From the NCBI GenBank assembly GCA_019637685.1, contig JAHBVF010000035.1:1-64000 (forward strand): DNA of 64,000 nucleotides, written 5' to 3'. Source of the DNA: Caldilineaceae bacterium (GTDB lineage: Bacteria; Chloroflexota; Anaerolineae; Caldilineales; Caldilineaceae). The notes under the pieces were generated by a model. It ran no database searches, was not told the DNA's origin, and worked only from the letters and a program-made list of their open reading frames with translations. Made by a program: the position numbers and the translations under genes. Positions 1-7,386 of the stretch are shown here, piece by piece; the stretch's first letter is position 1; every line of letters starts with the position of its first letter.

Positions 1-10
1 TATTGTGTTC

Positions 11-55
11 GTTTTTTAGTTTTCCCCATACTTTATATGGGGAAAACTGAAAAAC
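11..55. repeat. Long hairpin at the window start
   Basis: A 20-bp inverted repeat (11-30 against 36-55) with one T-G wobble at 17/49 encloses a 5-base loop. The central 13 bp are perfect. The flanks are T-rich before and A-rich after the stem, the reverse of a rho-independent terminator on either strand, so a DNA-level role (recognition site or single-strand hairpin) is as likely as an RNA role. It lies inside the integrated element. Confidence 0.6.
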
Positions 56-110
56 AAATGGTCGAAATCACGGCTCTCCAACCAACAAAATCTTCGCATC
101 TCCTCCACAG

Positions 111-809
111 TACCGACGGAAGTCTGTGAAGCGTCGAAAGAAATACATCGGTACACCTACCGAAACTTCTGTCATAAATACCGACGTTTTTTCATCCTTT
201 CAATGGTTGGGTGATACCGAACTTCTTCACCAACTACCAAAGACTATACCTGTGGCAGGATACAGAAGAAACCCGTCGGTACCTTCATGATACCGATATT
301 TTTCATGTAATCCTGAGCAGAAACAAGAAAATACCGATGCTGTTCAGAAGTCGATTCTTGGTTACAGCAAGACAGTCTGAAACCCATCGGTACCATCAAG
401 TGAAATACCCTCCTCGATTTCGCTCTTGCCATACCTTCACGATACCGACAGTTTCCAGGACATGACTGATTGTAGAAGATAGTTGATACCAACGGTGTCC
501 TATTCGGTACAAAAGCATAGTCAAAGCTCCCCACACCTATCTGTTTTCCTCCAAAATCGTGTGTAATTCCCTATATTTCTTATCGAATTGTACTGCGCAG
601 AAACCATTTTGGTACTGAGTCGGTAGCTAATCGACCCATAGGCTACCGAACCGGCGCAATAGACTACATCCCATTTGAAAGCAGGTGTCAATAGGGAAAT
701 GTGACAGGCCCAAAGTGAACATACCCCCTGTCCATATACCGCTCCCAGAAAGGAAAATCATGTATTGCCGAGACCCACCATCAAACCCAACAACTGAATC
801 GCTTCGGTA
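111..809. repeat. Phased TACCGA motif array in the element leader
   Basis: The hexamer TACCGA, in either orientation, starts at 111, 148(-), 158, 179, 215, 276(-), 291, 332, 387(-), 443, 504(-), 620(-), 644 and 804(-). One core series, 158-215-276-332-387-443-504, has steps of 57, 61, 56, 55, 56 and 61 bp, and 620 falls two steps after 504. Longer 17-bp versions of the pattern ACCC(A/G)TCGGTA(C/T)C(A/T)TCA start at 271, 382 and 1789. About one hexamer per 2 kb is expected by chance. There is no convincing gene from 1 to 866, so this is probably a regulatory, replication or transfer region of the mobile element. Function is inferred only. Confidence 0.7.
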
Positions 810-837
810 GCCCTGGCCTTGTGCCGGGGCTTTTTTT
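809..837 (+). terminator. Rho-independent terminator upstream of SWIM gene
   Basis: A stem of nine pairs with one mismatch-type wobble (809-817 with 823-831) closes on a five-base loop and runs into seven T residues (831-837). It would end a plus-strand transcript arising in the 1-800 leader, which has no visible gene. It may therefore terminate a small RNA or act as an attenuator in front of the gene at 867. Confidence 0.65.
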
Positions 838-866
838 ATTTCCAACCCAAACAAAGGAGACACAAC

Positions 867-1751
867 ATGCAAACCGCTCTTCCCATCGCTACCCAGACCG
901 CCTCTTTGCTCATGCAAGCAACGTTGGCCGAGACCCACCTTCATTTGAAAGTTTCCAAACCTATACCGATTGCCGTGAACGCTCAGGGAATCCGAGCAGA
1001 TGATGGATGCTATCGAGTTTCCTGCTACCGAATCCGTGATACCTGGGAACCCTGCACAATGTCTATCGACGGATGGCTCTCTCCCTTTTGGAAGACTCTG
1101 GAAGAGATAGGCTGGCGACTGCTCCACAAACAGCGCACCAGTTCGGTAGATTACACCTGGACCCTGGCTCCCATGAAGGAACTCAGTGCTACAGGTTTCC
1201 CAGCCCGTACCGACTTGCTTCCCTATGTAGAAAAGATTCGCCCGCTGGCCGGAGACCGAGCACAACGAGGGCTAGAGTTGGCTATCTCCGGCAAGGTACA
1301 AAAGGTTGGCGTTGGAGATGCAGGAGAAGACTTGTGGCGGGTTGCAGCCAGTCGAGGCGATGCCTATAGCGTCAGTATCAAAGCTCGGTACTGCACTTGC
1401 CCTGATGCGGCCAACGGTGCGCCACGTTGGTTCGATGCTCCACTCTGCAAACATCGGATAGCTGTCATGTATATCTGTCGCTGGCAAGAGGACCAACAGT
1501 TGGTCCAGGCTGACAATGTATCCCATATCCCTGATACGCCCTCCCGTCCCCCCGAATACATCACCGTAGCACCACCCACTATGTCCAGCGAAGGCTGGCG
1601 TTGGATTCATGTCTATACCAACGGCAAACTCAACCGCTCCTCTACCGACGAATTCCCCAGCCGGGAGCAAGCCATCCAAACAGCCCAAGTCGTTGCCCAG
1701 TGCAAGAATCTTCCCCTTCTGCTGATGCCTCCCATCACAAAGAGTTGCTAA
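867..1751 (+). CDS. SWIM zinc-finger domain protein
   Basis: This 294-residue protein carries a SWIM-type zinc-binding signature in its second half: Cys176-x-Cys178 followed by Cys194-x-His196. SWIM domains bind DNA or proteins and are common in mobile-element and recombination-associated proteins. No other domain is recognised. The start at 867 is preferred over the in-frame upstream codon at 819 because a good Shine-Dalgarno (aaaggag, 853-859) precedes it and the earlier start lies inside a terminator. The gene itself contains several TACCGA motifs, as does the leader upstream. It is the first gene of the element's rightward block (SWIM, two unknowns, radC, ArdC-like). Its role in the element is unknown; maintenance or transfer is a guess. 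Confidence 0.8.
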   Translation: MQTALPIATQTASLLMQATLAETHLHLKVSKPIPIAVNAQGIRADDGCYRVSCYRIRDTWEPCTMSIDGWLSPFWKTLEEIGWRLLHKQRTSSVDYTWTLAPMKELSATGFPARTDLLPYVEKIRPLAGDRAQRGLELAISGKVQKVGVGDAGEDLWRVAASRGDAYSVSIKARYCTCPDAANGAPRWFDAPLCKHRIAVMYICRWQEDQQLVQADNVSHIPDTPSRPPEYITVAPPTMSSEGWRWIHVYTNGKLNRSSTDEFPSREQAIQTAQVVAQCKNLPLLLMPPITKSC

Positions 1752-1842
1752 GAGATTCGACGTTTCCCCAACCTGCTTTCAGTCCGATACCCATCGGTAT
1801 CTTCACAATTCCATTCCCACATTTCCAAAAGGAGAAATCCCA

Positions 1843-2304
1843 ATGACAGACCATTCCAACAGCAAGCCCCAATCCTATGCCGACCTCTATCCCAGCAAGT
1901 ATCTCAAGGCCAAACACCTGAACGGAAAGAGCTACGTGCTCACGATTGAAAGCACGAGCGTAGAGAAGGTGCGTCAGTTTGATGGCTCCTACGCATGGAA
2001 GGTCATCCTCAATTTGTACGAGACCAACAAGCTCTTCATCCTCAACAAGACCCAGTGCAAAGCTATGGTTGAACTCACTGGCTCAGAACAGTTCGACAAG
2101 TGGGTCGGCCATCGCATCAATCTCTCTCCAAAGCAAGCACCGAACGGGAAGCCCACCATTGGTATTTCCAAAGCACCGACACTACCTGCACAGCCCAAAT
2201 CGCCCAGACAGGCCGAAACCCATACCCCCAAGGTAGACCTGATTCCTGTGCCAGTCCATCAGAACGGGCAACTTCACGGCCAAGAAAATGGCTATGTGGA
2301 CTAA
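1843..2304 (+). CDS. Conserved mobile-element protein, unknown function
   Basis: A 153-residue protein preceded by a strong ribosome site (aaaggag, 1828-1834). The first 110 residues look like a compact globular domain, with the phrases LNKTQCKAMVELTGS and LSPKQAPNGKPTI near residues 67-105. I associate this type with small phage or plasmid proteins of unknown role. The last 40 residues are Pro/Gln-rich and probably disordered. It shares the transcription direction of its neighbours and is followed by a clear terminator at 2336. No catalytic motif is visible, so no function is proposed. Confidence 0.7.
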   Translation: MTDHSNSKPQSYADLYPSKYLKAKHLNGKSYVLTIESTSVEKVRQFDGSYAWKVILNLYETNKLFILNKTQCKAMVELTGSEQFDKWVGHRINLSPKQAPNGKPTIGISKAPTLPAQPKSPRQAETHTPKVDLIPVPVHQNGQLHGQENGYVD

Positions 2305-2335
2305 CCTACTTCTCTCCATAGCAGTCGATTGCTAA

Positions 2336-2367
2336 AGCCTCTAGTGAACCTTCGCTAGGGGCTTTTT
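2336..2367 (+). terminator. Rho-independent terminator
   Basis: A nine-pair stem (2336-2344 with 2355-2363, one wobble) with a ten-base loop is followed by a short T run. It ends the transcript containing the genes at 867 and 1843. Confidence 0.75.
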
Positions 2368-2419
2368 CTATTTCAACCAGCAGCAACATCTTCACAGATT
2401 CCCGAAAGGAAGACAACCC

Positions 2420-2701
2420 ATGCTTATCGACTCAGTATCCGTCACCTATGGTCGCAAAATCAATCTGGGCAACTACAACAATGCCAATCTCGAAGTCACC
2501 ATTGAAGCCAAATTGGAGTTGGGTGAAGACCTTCATCAAGCGATGAGCCAACTCTGGACTATGGCGAAAGCAAATGTTCGTGCCCAAGCCATTCCCCTGC
2601 TCAGCGACAAGAACAAAGACACCTCACATATCTTTCTTGGGCTGGAAGTAACGCCCATTGACAGCGCAGAAAACCCGCCATCGGCAAATGGTTCCCATTA
2701 G
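2420..2701 (+). CDS. Small mobile-element protein, unknown function
   Basis: A 93-residue protein with ribosome site gaaagga (2405-2411). Its N-terminal part (SVTYGRKINLGNYNNANLEV, residues 5-24) reads as beta strands. A helical segment follows around residues 35-60, and the C-terminal tail is polar. The pattern of a conserved YGRK-x-NLGNY opening is one I associate with small proteins in phages and integrative elements, but I do not know a function. It sits between a terminator at 2336 and a large intergenic hairpin at 2719, so it may be an independent unit. Confidence 0.65.
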   Translation: MLIDSVSVTYGRKINLGNYNNANLEVTIEAKLELGEDLHQAMSQLWTMAKANVRAQAIPLLSDKNKDTSHIFLGLEVTPIDSAENPPSANGSH

Positions 2702-2718
2702 CCACCGAAGCCCCTCAC

Positions 2719-2757
2719 AGGCCCTCAGAAAGATTCTCATCATCTCTCTGGGGGCCT
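2719..2757 (+). repeat. Intergenic hairpin before radC
   Basis: An 11-bp stem (2719-2729 with 2747-2757, one G-T wobble) with a 17-base loop lies just before the radC ribosome site. No T run follows, so it is more likely an mRNA structure than a terminator. Confidence 0.5.
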
Positions 2758-2780
2758 AACCATACCCAGGAGAAATTAGC

Positions 2781-3509
2781 ATGACGCAACAGCTACACCT
2801 CTTTGCACTTAGGACATCTTCCCAAGCCAGCAAACCTGTGACCATCAAAGAGCTACCGACAAGTGACCAGCCACTCCATCGACTTTCCTATATGGGGACA
2901 AATGCTCTTTCCCTGTCAGAACTGCTTGCCCTGCTCATCGGCAGTGACAATGGCCCACAGGTGGCTCGAAACCTGCTCACTGTTGCTGGTTCTATGACTG
3001 CTATCGCCCAACTCACCTTTCACGACCTAATCCAAATTCATGGAATTGGTCCTGCCACAGCAGCCCGTATCAAAGCTGCCACCGAGATAAGTGTCCGACT
3101 CCGTACCGACAACCTCCGCCAGAAACCCCAGATTCGTACCCCAGCCGATGTTGCTGATTTGCTCATGCTGGAAATGGGGCTGCTTGACCACGAACAGTTG
3201 CGTGTGGTCTTGCTCGATACCAAGAATCAGGTCCAGGACATTGTATTGCTGTACAAAGGGTCACTCAATACAGCGGTTGTACGTGTTGGCGAAGTTTTCC
3301 GAGAAGCCTTGAGACGCAATATGGCTTCCATCGTGCTTGTGCATAACCACCCATCTACAGACCCCACACCGTCCCCGGAGGATGTACGCCTGACGGAGAA
3401 GATTGTCGAAGCAGGCAATTTGCTCAATATTGACGTGCTTGACCATCTGGTCATTTGCCAGAACCGCTTTGTCAGCCTGAAAGAGCGGGGGCTGGGATTT
3501 CGGAGCTAG
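2781..3509 (+). CDS. radC: RadC family protein (JAB/MPN+ domain)
   Basis: The 242-residue protein has a helix-hairpin-helix-like N-terminal half (IQIHGIGPATAARIKAA near residue 80) and a C-terminal JAB/MPN+ fold. The metal-binding pattern His188-Asn-His190 and the downstream Asp in SPED are visible. Family length is normally 220-230 residues. RadC proteins are frequent on integrative elements and plasmids, where their biochemical role is unsettled; the old DNA-repair assignment was not upheld. The ATG at 2781 has a ribosome site (aggag) 8 bases upstream. The gene is followed after 52 bases by the ArdC-like gene, a typical accessory pairing on conjugative or mobilisable elements. Confidence 0.93.
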   Translation: MTQQLHLFALRTSSQASKPVTIKELPTSDQPLHRLSYMGTNALSLSELLALLIGSDNGPQVARNLLTVAGSMTAIAQLTFHDLIQIHGIGPATAARIKAATEISVRLRTDNLRQKPQIRTPADVADLLMLEMGLLDHEQLRVVLLDTKNQVQDIVLLYKGSLNTAVVRVGEVFREALRRNMASIVLVHNHPSTDPTPSPEDVRLTEKIVEAGNLLNIDVLDHLVICQNRFVSLKERGLGFRS

Positions 3510-3561
3510 CACTTCGCTTTCTCTTCGTTCTCGACCAACCTAATCACAGCATGGAGGAAAA

Positions 3562-4413
3562 ATGATGAAGTTCTATGGCAAGGCCGAAGAGACCGGCCAA
3601 ATGATTCTGCGTGCGTTCCAGTCTGGCAGCGTACCATCTGCTCTGGCTCCCCTATTTATCCAAAGCAGTCAGGAACGGTACTGTGCCTGTTGGTCCTGGC
3701 TCAACCAGTTGCTCGTGGCTCTGCATGGCTACAGCGATGCCCGTACCTATAAGGGCTGGCAGGATGTTCAGCGACAGGTGCGCAAGGGGGAGAAAGCCTT
3801 CAATATCTTTGAACCTGTGCGTGTCACTGTGCAGGATGAAACTACCAACGAGGAGCGGGTCATTGTCATCGGCTATAAGACTGGTCCCCGCTTTGGACTG
3901 GAACAGACCGATGGCGAACCTCTGCCTGGAACCGAACAGATTCAACAGTTCATCGACTCGCTGCCCCTACTGGCAGTGGCCCAAGCCTGGGGTATCCGGG
4001 TCAGTACTTACAGCGGCAAAGAAGGCAAAGCCCACGGATACTTTCGAACACGGGGCAATGAGGCAGAAGCCATCGCGCTGGGGGTGGAGAATTTGTCTAC
4101 CTGGGCGCACGAGTTAGTACATGCCGCCGACCATCGCTTGGGTAATCTCACAGAGAAGGGCCAGCACTGGCGTTCCGAGACTGTGGCTGAACTTGGTGGC
4201 TGTATCCTGCTCCACATGCTGGGCAGACCCACAGAGGCCGACAGTGGAGGCGCATGGAACTATATCCAGCACTATGCCCAGGCCAATGACCTTGACCCGC
4301 TGAACGCTTGTGTGGAGGTTCTCAATCGTACCTGTCAGGCGGTTAGTCTGATTATGCAAACTGATGGGGAAACAAGTGGCACCGTGAACGAAACAGTCTC
4401 GAACCTGGTATAG
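3562..4413 (+). CDS. ArdC-like antirestriction protein with zincin domain
   Basis: The 283-residue protein begins with an ArdC-type single-stranded-DNA-binding region (residues 20-110, including SWLNQLLVALHGYSDARTYK). It ends with a zincin metallopeptidase-like domain whose HExxH is intact (His183, Glu184, His187, in a TWAHELVHAADH context). ArdC proteins are carried by plasmids and integrative elements and are thought to protect incoming DNA from host restriction. Here the host carries BREX genes 50 kb away, so such a function would be relevant. The start has a strong ribosome site (ggaggaaa). An adjacent second ATG at 3565 is equally possible. Confidence 0.85.
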   Translation: MMKFYGKAEETGQMILRAFQSGSVPSALAPLFIQSSQERYCACWSWLNQLLVALHGYSDARTYKGWQDVQRQVRKGEKAFNIFEPVRVTVQDETTNEERVIVIGYKTGPRFGLEQTDGEPLPGTEQIQQFIDSLPLLAVAQAWGIRVSTYSGKEGKAHGYFRTRGNEAEAIALGVENLSTWAHELVHAADHRLGNLTEKGQHWRSETVAELGGCILLHMLGRPTEADSGGAWNYIQHYAQANDLDPLNACVEVLNRTCQAVSLIMQTDGETSGTVNETVSNLV

Positions 4414-4431
4414 TCTCGCTAAGGTTGATTC

Positions 4432-4460
4432 TTGAACATTTTCTTGAGACGGGGTAAAAT
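4432..4460 (+). promoter_or_regulatory. Predicted sigma70-type promoter
   Basis: A -35 TTGAAC (4432-4437) and a -10 TAAAAT (4455-4460) are separated by 17 bases. They lie 77 bases before the ATG at 4537 and beyond the stop of the ArdC-like gene. Confidence 0.5.
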
Positions 4461-4536
4461 ATAGCTTTACCGTAATATCCCTTCGTTAGAACCTACGATT
4501 TTTACCCCTGTGTCTAAGCCCAAAGGAACCTCTACT

Positions 4537-5151
4537 ATGCAAAAAACTTTCTTGCTTGTAGTTAGCGGACTCGTGATTTTTCTTGTAGGAGTCTTAGTTG
4601 CGCCTAGATTAAATCTAAGTCCACTAGATTCCTCTACATCACCTGTAGAAGCTAATTCTGTGCCAACGTGGACACCGACCCCTGGCCTAACCCCCATTCC
4701 TACATTAGAAATCACAACGCCTGCGCCAATCCCAACAGCTAATCCAAGTACCCTCACATCAGATGCCTATTTTGATGAATCAGAAAGACACATCGAGTTT
4801 CTTGTCACCTGGATTACTGAATATGAGGAGCTTTCACGATTGCCTATTACAGCTTCCTCCAGATGGGAAGAAAGTGAACCAGAATGGCGCAGAAGAATGA
4901 TTGCCTTGACTAATCGTTTTCAGACCTTTGTCCGTGAGTACTCGGCTCTACGTCCACCAAGTCACTTTGTAGACCAACACGATGCAATTGTCGAAGCGTT
5001 TGAGATATGCAATGCTAGCATTTTGGAGATAAAAGCGGAATTGGAGGACCCGAACTCAACAAAGGAAATCTTTCCAATATCAACCAAATGCAACATAGCC
5101 TTCATGGACCTGATAAGTTATCTTGAAGAACGCTCCCTACTAGGAGATTAG
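4537..5151 (+). CDS. Membrane-anchored extracytoplasmic protein, unknown
   Basis: A 204-residue protein begins with one hydrophobic segment (residues 4-22) that could be a signal anchor. A Thr/Pro-rich linker (WTPTPGLTPIPTLE) follows, then a helical Glu-rich domain of about 130 residues. The linker style is common in exported proteins of Chloroflexota. The ATG at 4537 is chosen because aaagga lies nine bases upstream; an in-frame GTG at 4510 would only add nine residues. It has its own predicted promoter and ends in a hairpin shared with the convergent integrase gene. It may be cargo of the element; no function is recognised. Confidence 0.65.
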   Translation: MQKTFLLVVSGLVIFLVGVLVAPRLNLSPLDSSTSPVEANSVPTWTPTPGLTPIPTLEITTPAPIPTANPSTLTSDAYFDESERHIEFLVTWITEYEELSRLPITASSRWEESEPEWRRRMIALTNRFQTFVREYSALRPPSHFVDQHDAIVEAFEICNASILEIKAELEDPNSTKEIFPISTKCNIAFMDLISYLEERSLLGD

Positions 5152-5198
5152 TAGAAGACTTCCGAGATGATAGGTATTTGAGTCTGTAGAGTAATAGA

Positions 5199-5235
5199 AC
5201 AAAGAGGGGATGATTTTAGTCTCTCCCCTCTTTGT
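5199..5235. terminator. Hairpin between convergent genes
   Basis: A perfect 12-bp inverted repeat (5199-5210 with 5224-5235) has a 13-base loop and lies between the convergent stops at 5151 and 5240. The T tracts are weak, but its position suits bidirectional termination. Confidence 0.55.
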
Positions 5236-5239
5236 ATCT

Positions 5240-6133
5240 CTAAAGCGTCGTATCAACGGCTCCATGATTATGATGAGCATCCTGCAAATCTCTTTCCACC
5301 AGAGCAAGATACTTCTGTAGAACATCAATATCACTGTGCCCCATCAATCTCTGTAGAGAGAATATATTCATCCCACTCCGCAAACACCACAGTGCAAAAG
5401 TTCTACGGAACCTATGCGGAGTACTATTCTCAATGGTAGCCCGCTTTCCAAGTCTTTTCAGGATTTGGTGTAGACCAGAATACGTCAACTGCGTTCCACC
5501 TTTTTCTGAAATCCAGACCGGTTCATTGTCCCCTGGCGTCCCCCGCCGGGTATAGTAGCGCATCAATTGTTTCCGAGCCTTGACCCCCAGATATGTGATG
5601 CGTTCCTTTCGCCCTTTCCCCAATACACGTACAGAGCCATCCTTCAAATTCACATCACCGCCGTTCAAACCAACGAACTCAGAAGCCCGACAGCCCGTGT
5701 CCAGTAAACAGAGCACAATTGCCTTATCCCGCTCAGAGACACAAGCAGACAACAATCGATGTACCTCTGCCACATCCAGAGCAGAAAGAATTTTCTTCTC
5801 TACCCTGGGCATCCGAAGTCGAGCCATAGGTGACTCGTCCAACCAACGTTCGGTCACACAGAAATTCAAGAATGCCCGAATAGCACTTGCAGCCGTATGC
5901 TGTGATTGGCTGGCAAGCCCCTTACGTTGCAGATATACCAAATAGGAACGAAGGTGATTTGTATTGAGTTCGTTGATGAAGGTGATATTCTGTGTCTCGC
6001 ACCAATCCAAGAATCGCCCTACCCGTTGTCGGTAATAGGTGATAGTGGATTGGGTCAGACTACGTGATTCAGCATCCAGGAGGAAAATATCGAACGACTG
6101 CTGAAGTAGAGGAAACCTTTGCTCTAAAGACAT
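5240..6133 (-). CDS. Tyrosine recombinase/integrase of the element
   Basis: A 297-residue XerC/D-like site-specific recombinase. The N-terminal SAM-like core-binding domain covers about residues 1-110. The catalytic domain shows Arg149 (TGCRASEF), His240-x-x-Arg243 (PHRFRR), His266 (LMGHSD) and the nucleophile Tyr275 (LQKYL). The ATG at 6133 is chosen because aaagga lies nine bases upstream; longer in-frame starts at 6151 (ATG) and 6160 (TTG) have no such site. The gene starts 78 bases from the 3' end of tRNA-Arg(CCT) and reads away from it, the usual arrangement for an element inserted in a tRNA 3' end. A 12-bp palindrome (6163-6174) lies between them. Confidence 0.92.
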   Translation of the reverse strand: MSLEQRFPLLQQSFDIFLLDAESRSLTQSTITYYRQRVGRFLDWCETQNITFINELNTNHLRSYLVYLQRKGLASQSQHTAASAIRAFLNFCVTERWLDESPMARLRMPRVEKKILSALDVAEVHRLLSACVSERDKAIVLCLLDTGCRASEFVGLNGGDVNLKDGSVRVLGKGRKERITYLGVKARKQLMRYYTRRGTPGDNEPVWISEKGGTQLTYSGLHQILKRLGKRATIENSTPHRFRRTFALWCLRSGMNIFSLQRLMGHSDIDVLQKYLALVERDLQDAHHNHGAVDTTL

Positions 6134-6211
6134 AGTGGCTGGTCCTTTCATCGAGACCAACCACTATATATAGTAAAACCACAGGAGCTACACCCTGCAT
6201 ATAGTACCCAG

Positions 6212-6284
6212 CGCCCCCGGGGGGAATCGAACCTCCGACCAAAGGTTTAGGAAACCTCTGCTCTATCCTCTGAGCTACGGGGGC
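6212..6284 (-). tRNA. tRNA-Arg(CCT), element attachment site
   Basis: A cloverleaf folds on the minus strand with a perfect 7-bp acceptor (6278-6284 with 6213-6219), a loop carrying CCT as anticodon and G73; CCA is not encoded. The T stem contains one A-C mismatch (GGAGG against CCCCC) around a normal TTCGATT loop. The 3' half faces the integrase gene, so this is the likely att site. The mismatch lies in the half that the inserted element would supply. Confidence 0.93.
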
Positions 6285-6298
6285 AGAGAACAGGCTAA

Positions 6299-6327
6299 AC
6301 GATAGCACAAAGCCCTCTGACCGTCAA
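6299..6327 (-). promoter_or_regulatory. Promoter of tRNA-Arg
   Basis: On the minus strand a -35 TTGACG (6327-6322) and a -10 TATCGT (6304-6299) are 17 bases apart. They lie 15 bases before the tRNA 5' end. Confidence 0.6.
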
Positions 6328-6438
6328 GAAAATCAGCGCTTCCCCGGTAGGGACAGACGAGCAAAAAGAGAGTATCTTTTTTCACAAAAAGCGTGTACAA
6401 TAGCTCCACGTTTCTTCTCTGCCGAAAGTCTCCGTGCT

Positions 6439-7380
6439 ATGGAATACAAGGATTACTACGCGATTTTGGGTGTGCCCCACAACGCTGACAGCGCAGCCAT
6501 CAAACGCGCCTTTCGGGGACTGGCCCGTCAGCTCCACCCGGATGTGAACCCAGGCAACGGCGAAGCAGAGCGCCGCTTTAAGGAAGTCAGCGAAGCCTAT
6601 GACGTTTTGGGCAACGACGAAAAGCGCCAGATGTATGACCAGTTGGGCAGCCAATGGAACAGGACACCGGGCAGTTTCAACTGGTCCACCTATTTTGACG
6701 ATGGGAGCGGGGACGAACGCCAGAGCACCAACCGCCGCTATCGAACCACCTCTCGCCAGGAGGACCTGCCACCGGATGGGCAAGAGAGCGAGGGGGCTTT
6801 CTCAGACTTCTTTCAACAACTCTTCAACGCAGGCCCCCGCACCCGCAAAGGACCGCGGGTGGATGTCTATGAAAGCGGCCCCACCTATCGGAGCAGCGAG
6901 CAGCCTTTGCCCATCGAAATCTCGCTGGAAGAGGCTTTTTGGGGAACCAGCCGCACCATCCAGCAGGGCGGCACGCGCTTTGAAGTTCCCATTCCCCAGG
7001 GCGCGCGCAACGGCTCCCAGGTGCGTGTCTCCACGGCCGCGGGTGATCTGCTGCTGGTGGTGCAGATCAAACCCCACGCCACCTTTACACCGGACGAAGC
7101 CAACCTGCGGACTGGGCTGGCAGTCAACCTCTACACCGCGCTGCTGGGTGGGGAGGTACACGTACCCACGCTGGAGGGAAAACTGGCCCTCGTCATCCCC
7201 GCCAACACCCAGAATGGACGCATCTTTCGGCTGAAGGGACAGGGAATGCCCACCAACCGCACCCCGGAAGAACGGGGCGATCTGCTGGTAGAAGTTGTCG
7301 TGGAATTGCCCGTGCCCCTGAGCGAGGAAGAGCGGCGGCGCTTTGTTGAACTGCGTCGGATGCGCCCGCCCTACAGGTAA
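6439..7380 (+). CDS. DnaJ/CbpA-type co-chaperone
   Basis: The 313-residue protein starts with a J domain (residues 3-70) containing the HPD tripeptide at 33-35 that stimulates DnaK ATPase. A Gly/Ser-rich and polar linker (75-145) follows, then the C-terminal client-binding beta domains (150-300). The CxxCxGxG zinc-finger repeats of true DnaJ are absent, so it is a type II (CbpA-like) Hsp40. No dnaK or grpE lies in the window. It is the first host gene past the tRNA/integration site. The next gene begins six bases after its stop, suggesting co-transcription. Confidence 0.9.
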   Translation: MEYKDYYAILGVPHNADSAAIKRAFRGLARQLHPDVNPGNGEAERRFKEVSEAYDVLGNDEKRQMYDQLGSQWNRTPGSFNWSTYFDDGSGDERQSTNRRYRTTSRQEDLPPDGQESEGAFSDFFQQLFNAGPRTRKGPRVDVYESGPTYRSSEQPLPIEISLEEAFWGTSRTIQQGGTRFEVPIPQGARNGSQVRVSTAAGDLLLVVQIKPHATFTPDEANLRTGLAVNLYTALLGGEVHVPTLEGKLALVIPANTQNGRIFRLKGQGMPTNRTPEERGDLLVEVVVELPVPLSEEERRRFVELRRMRPPYR

Positions 7381-7386
7381 GCAGCT

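Noticed and set aside
11-55. Rho-independent terminator at the window start
   Set aside because: The T and A tracts are on the wrong sides of the stem for either strand.
111-650. CRISPR array
   Set aside because: Only a 6-bp word repeats, in both orientations; there are no 20-40 bp repeats or cas genes.
819-866. Upstream extension of the SWIM gene
   Set aside because: It begins inside a rho-independent terminator and has no ribosome site, while 867 has a strong one.
627-1265. Long reading frame on the minus strand opposite the SWIM gene
   Set aside because: No ribosome site, no recognisable protein, and it overlaps a gene with a clear zinc motif; it also crosses a terminator.
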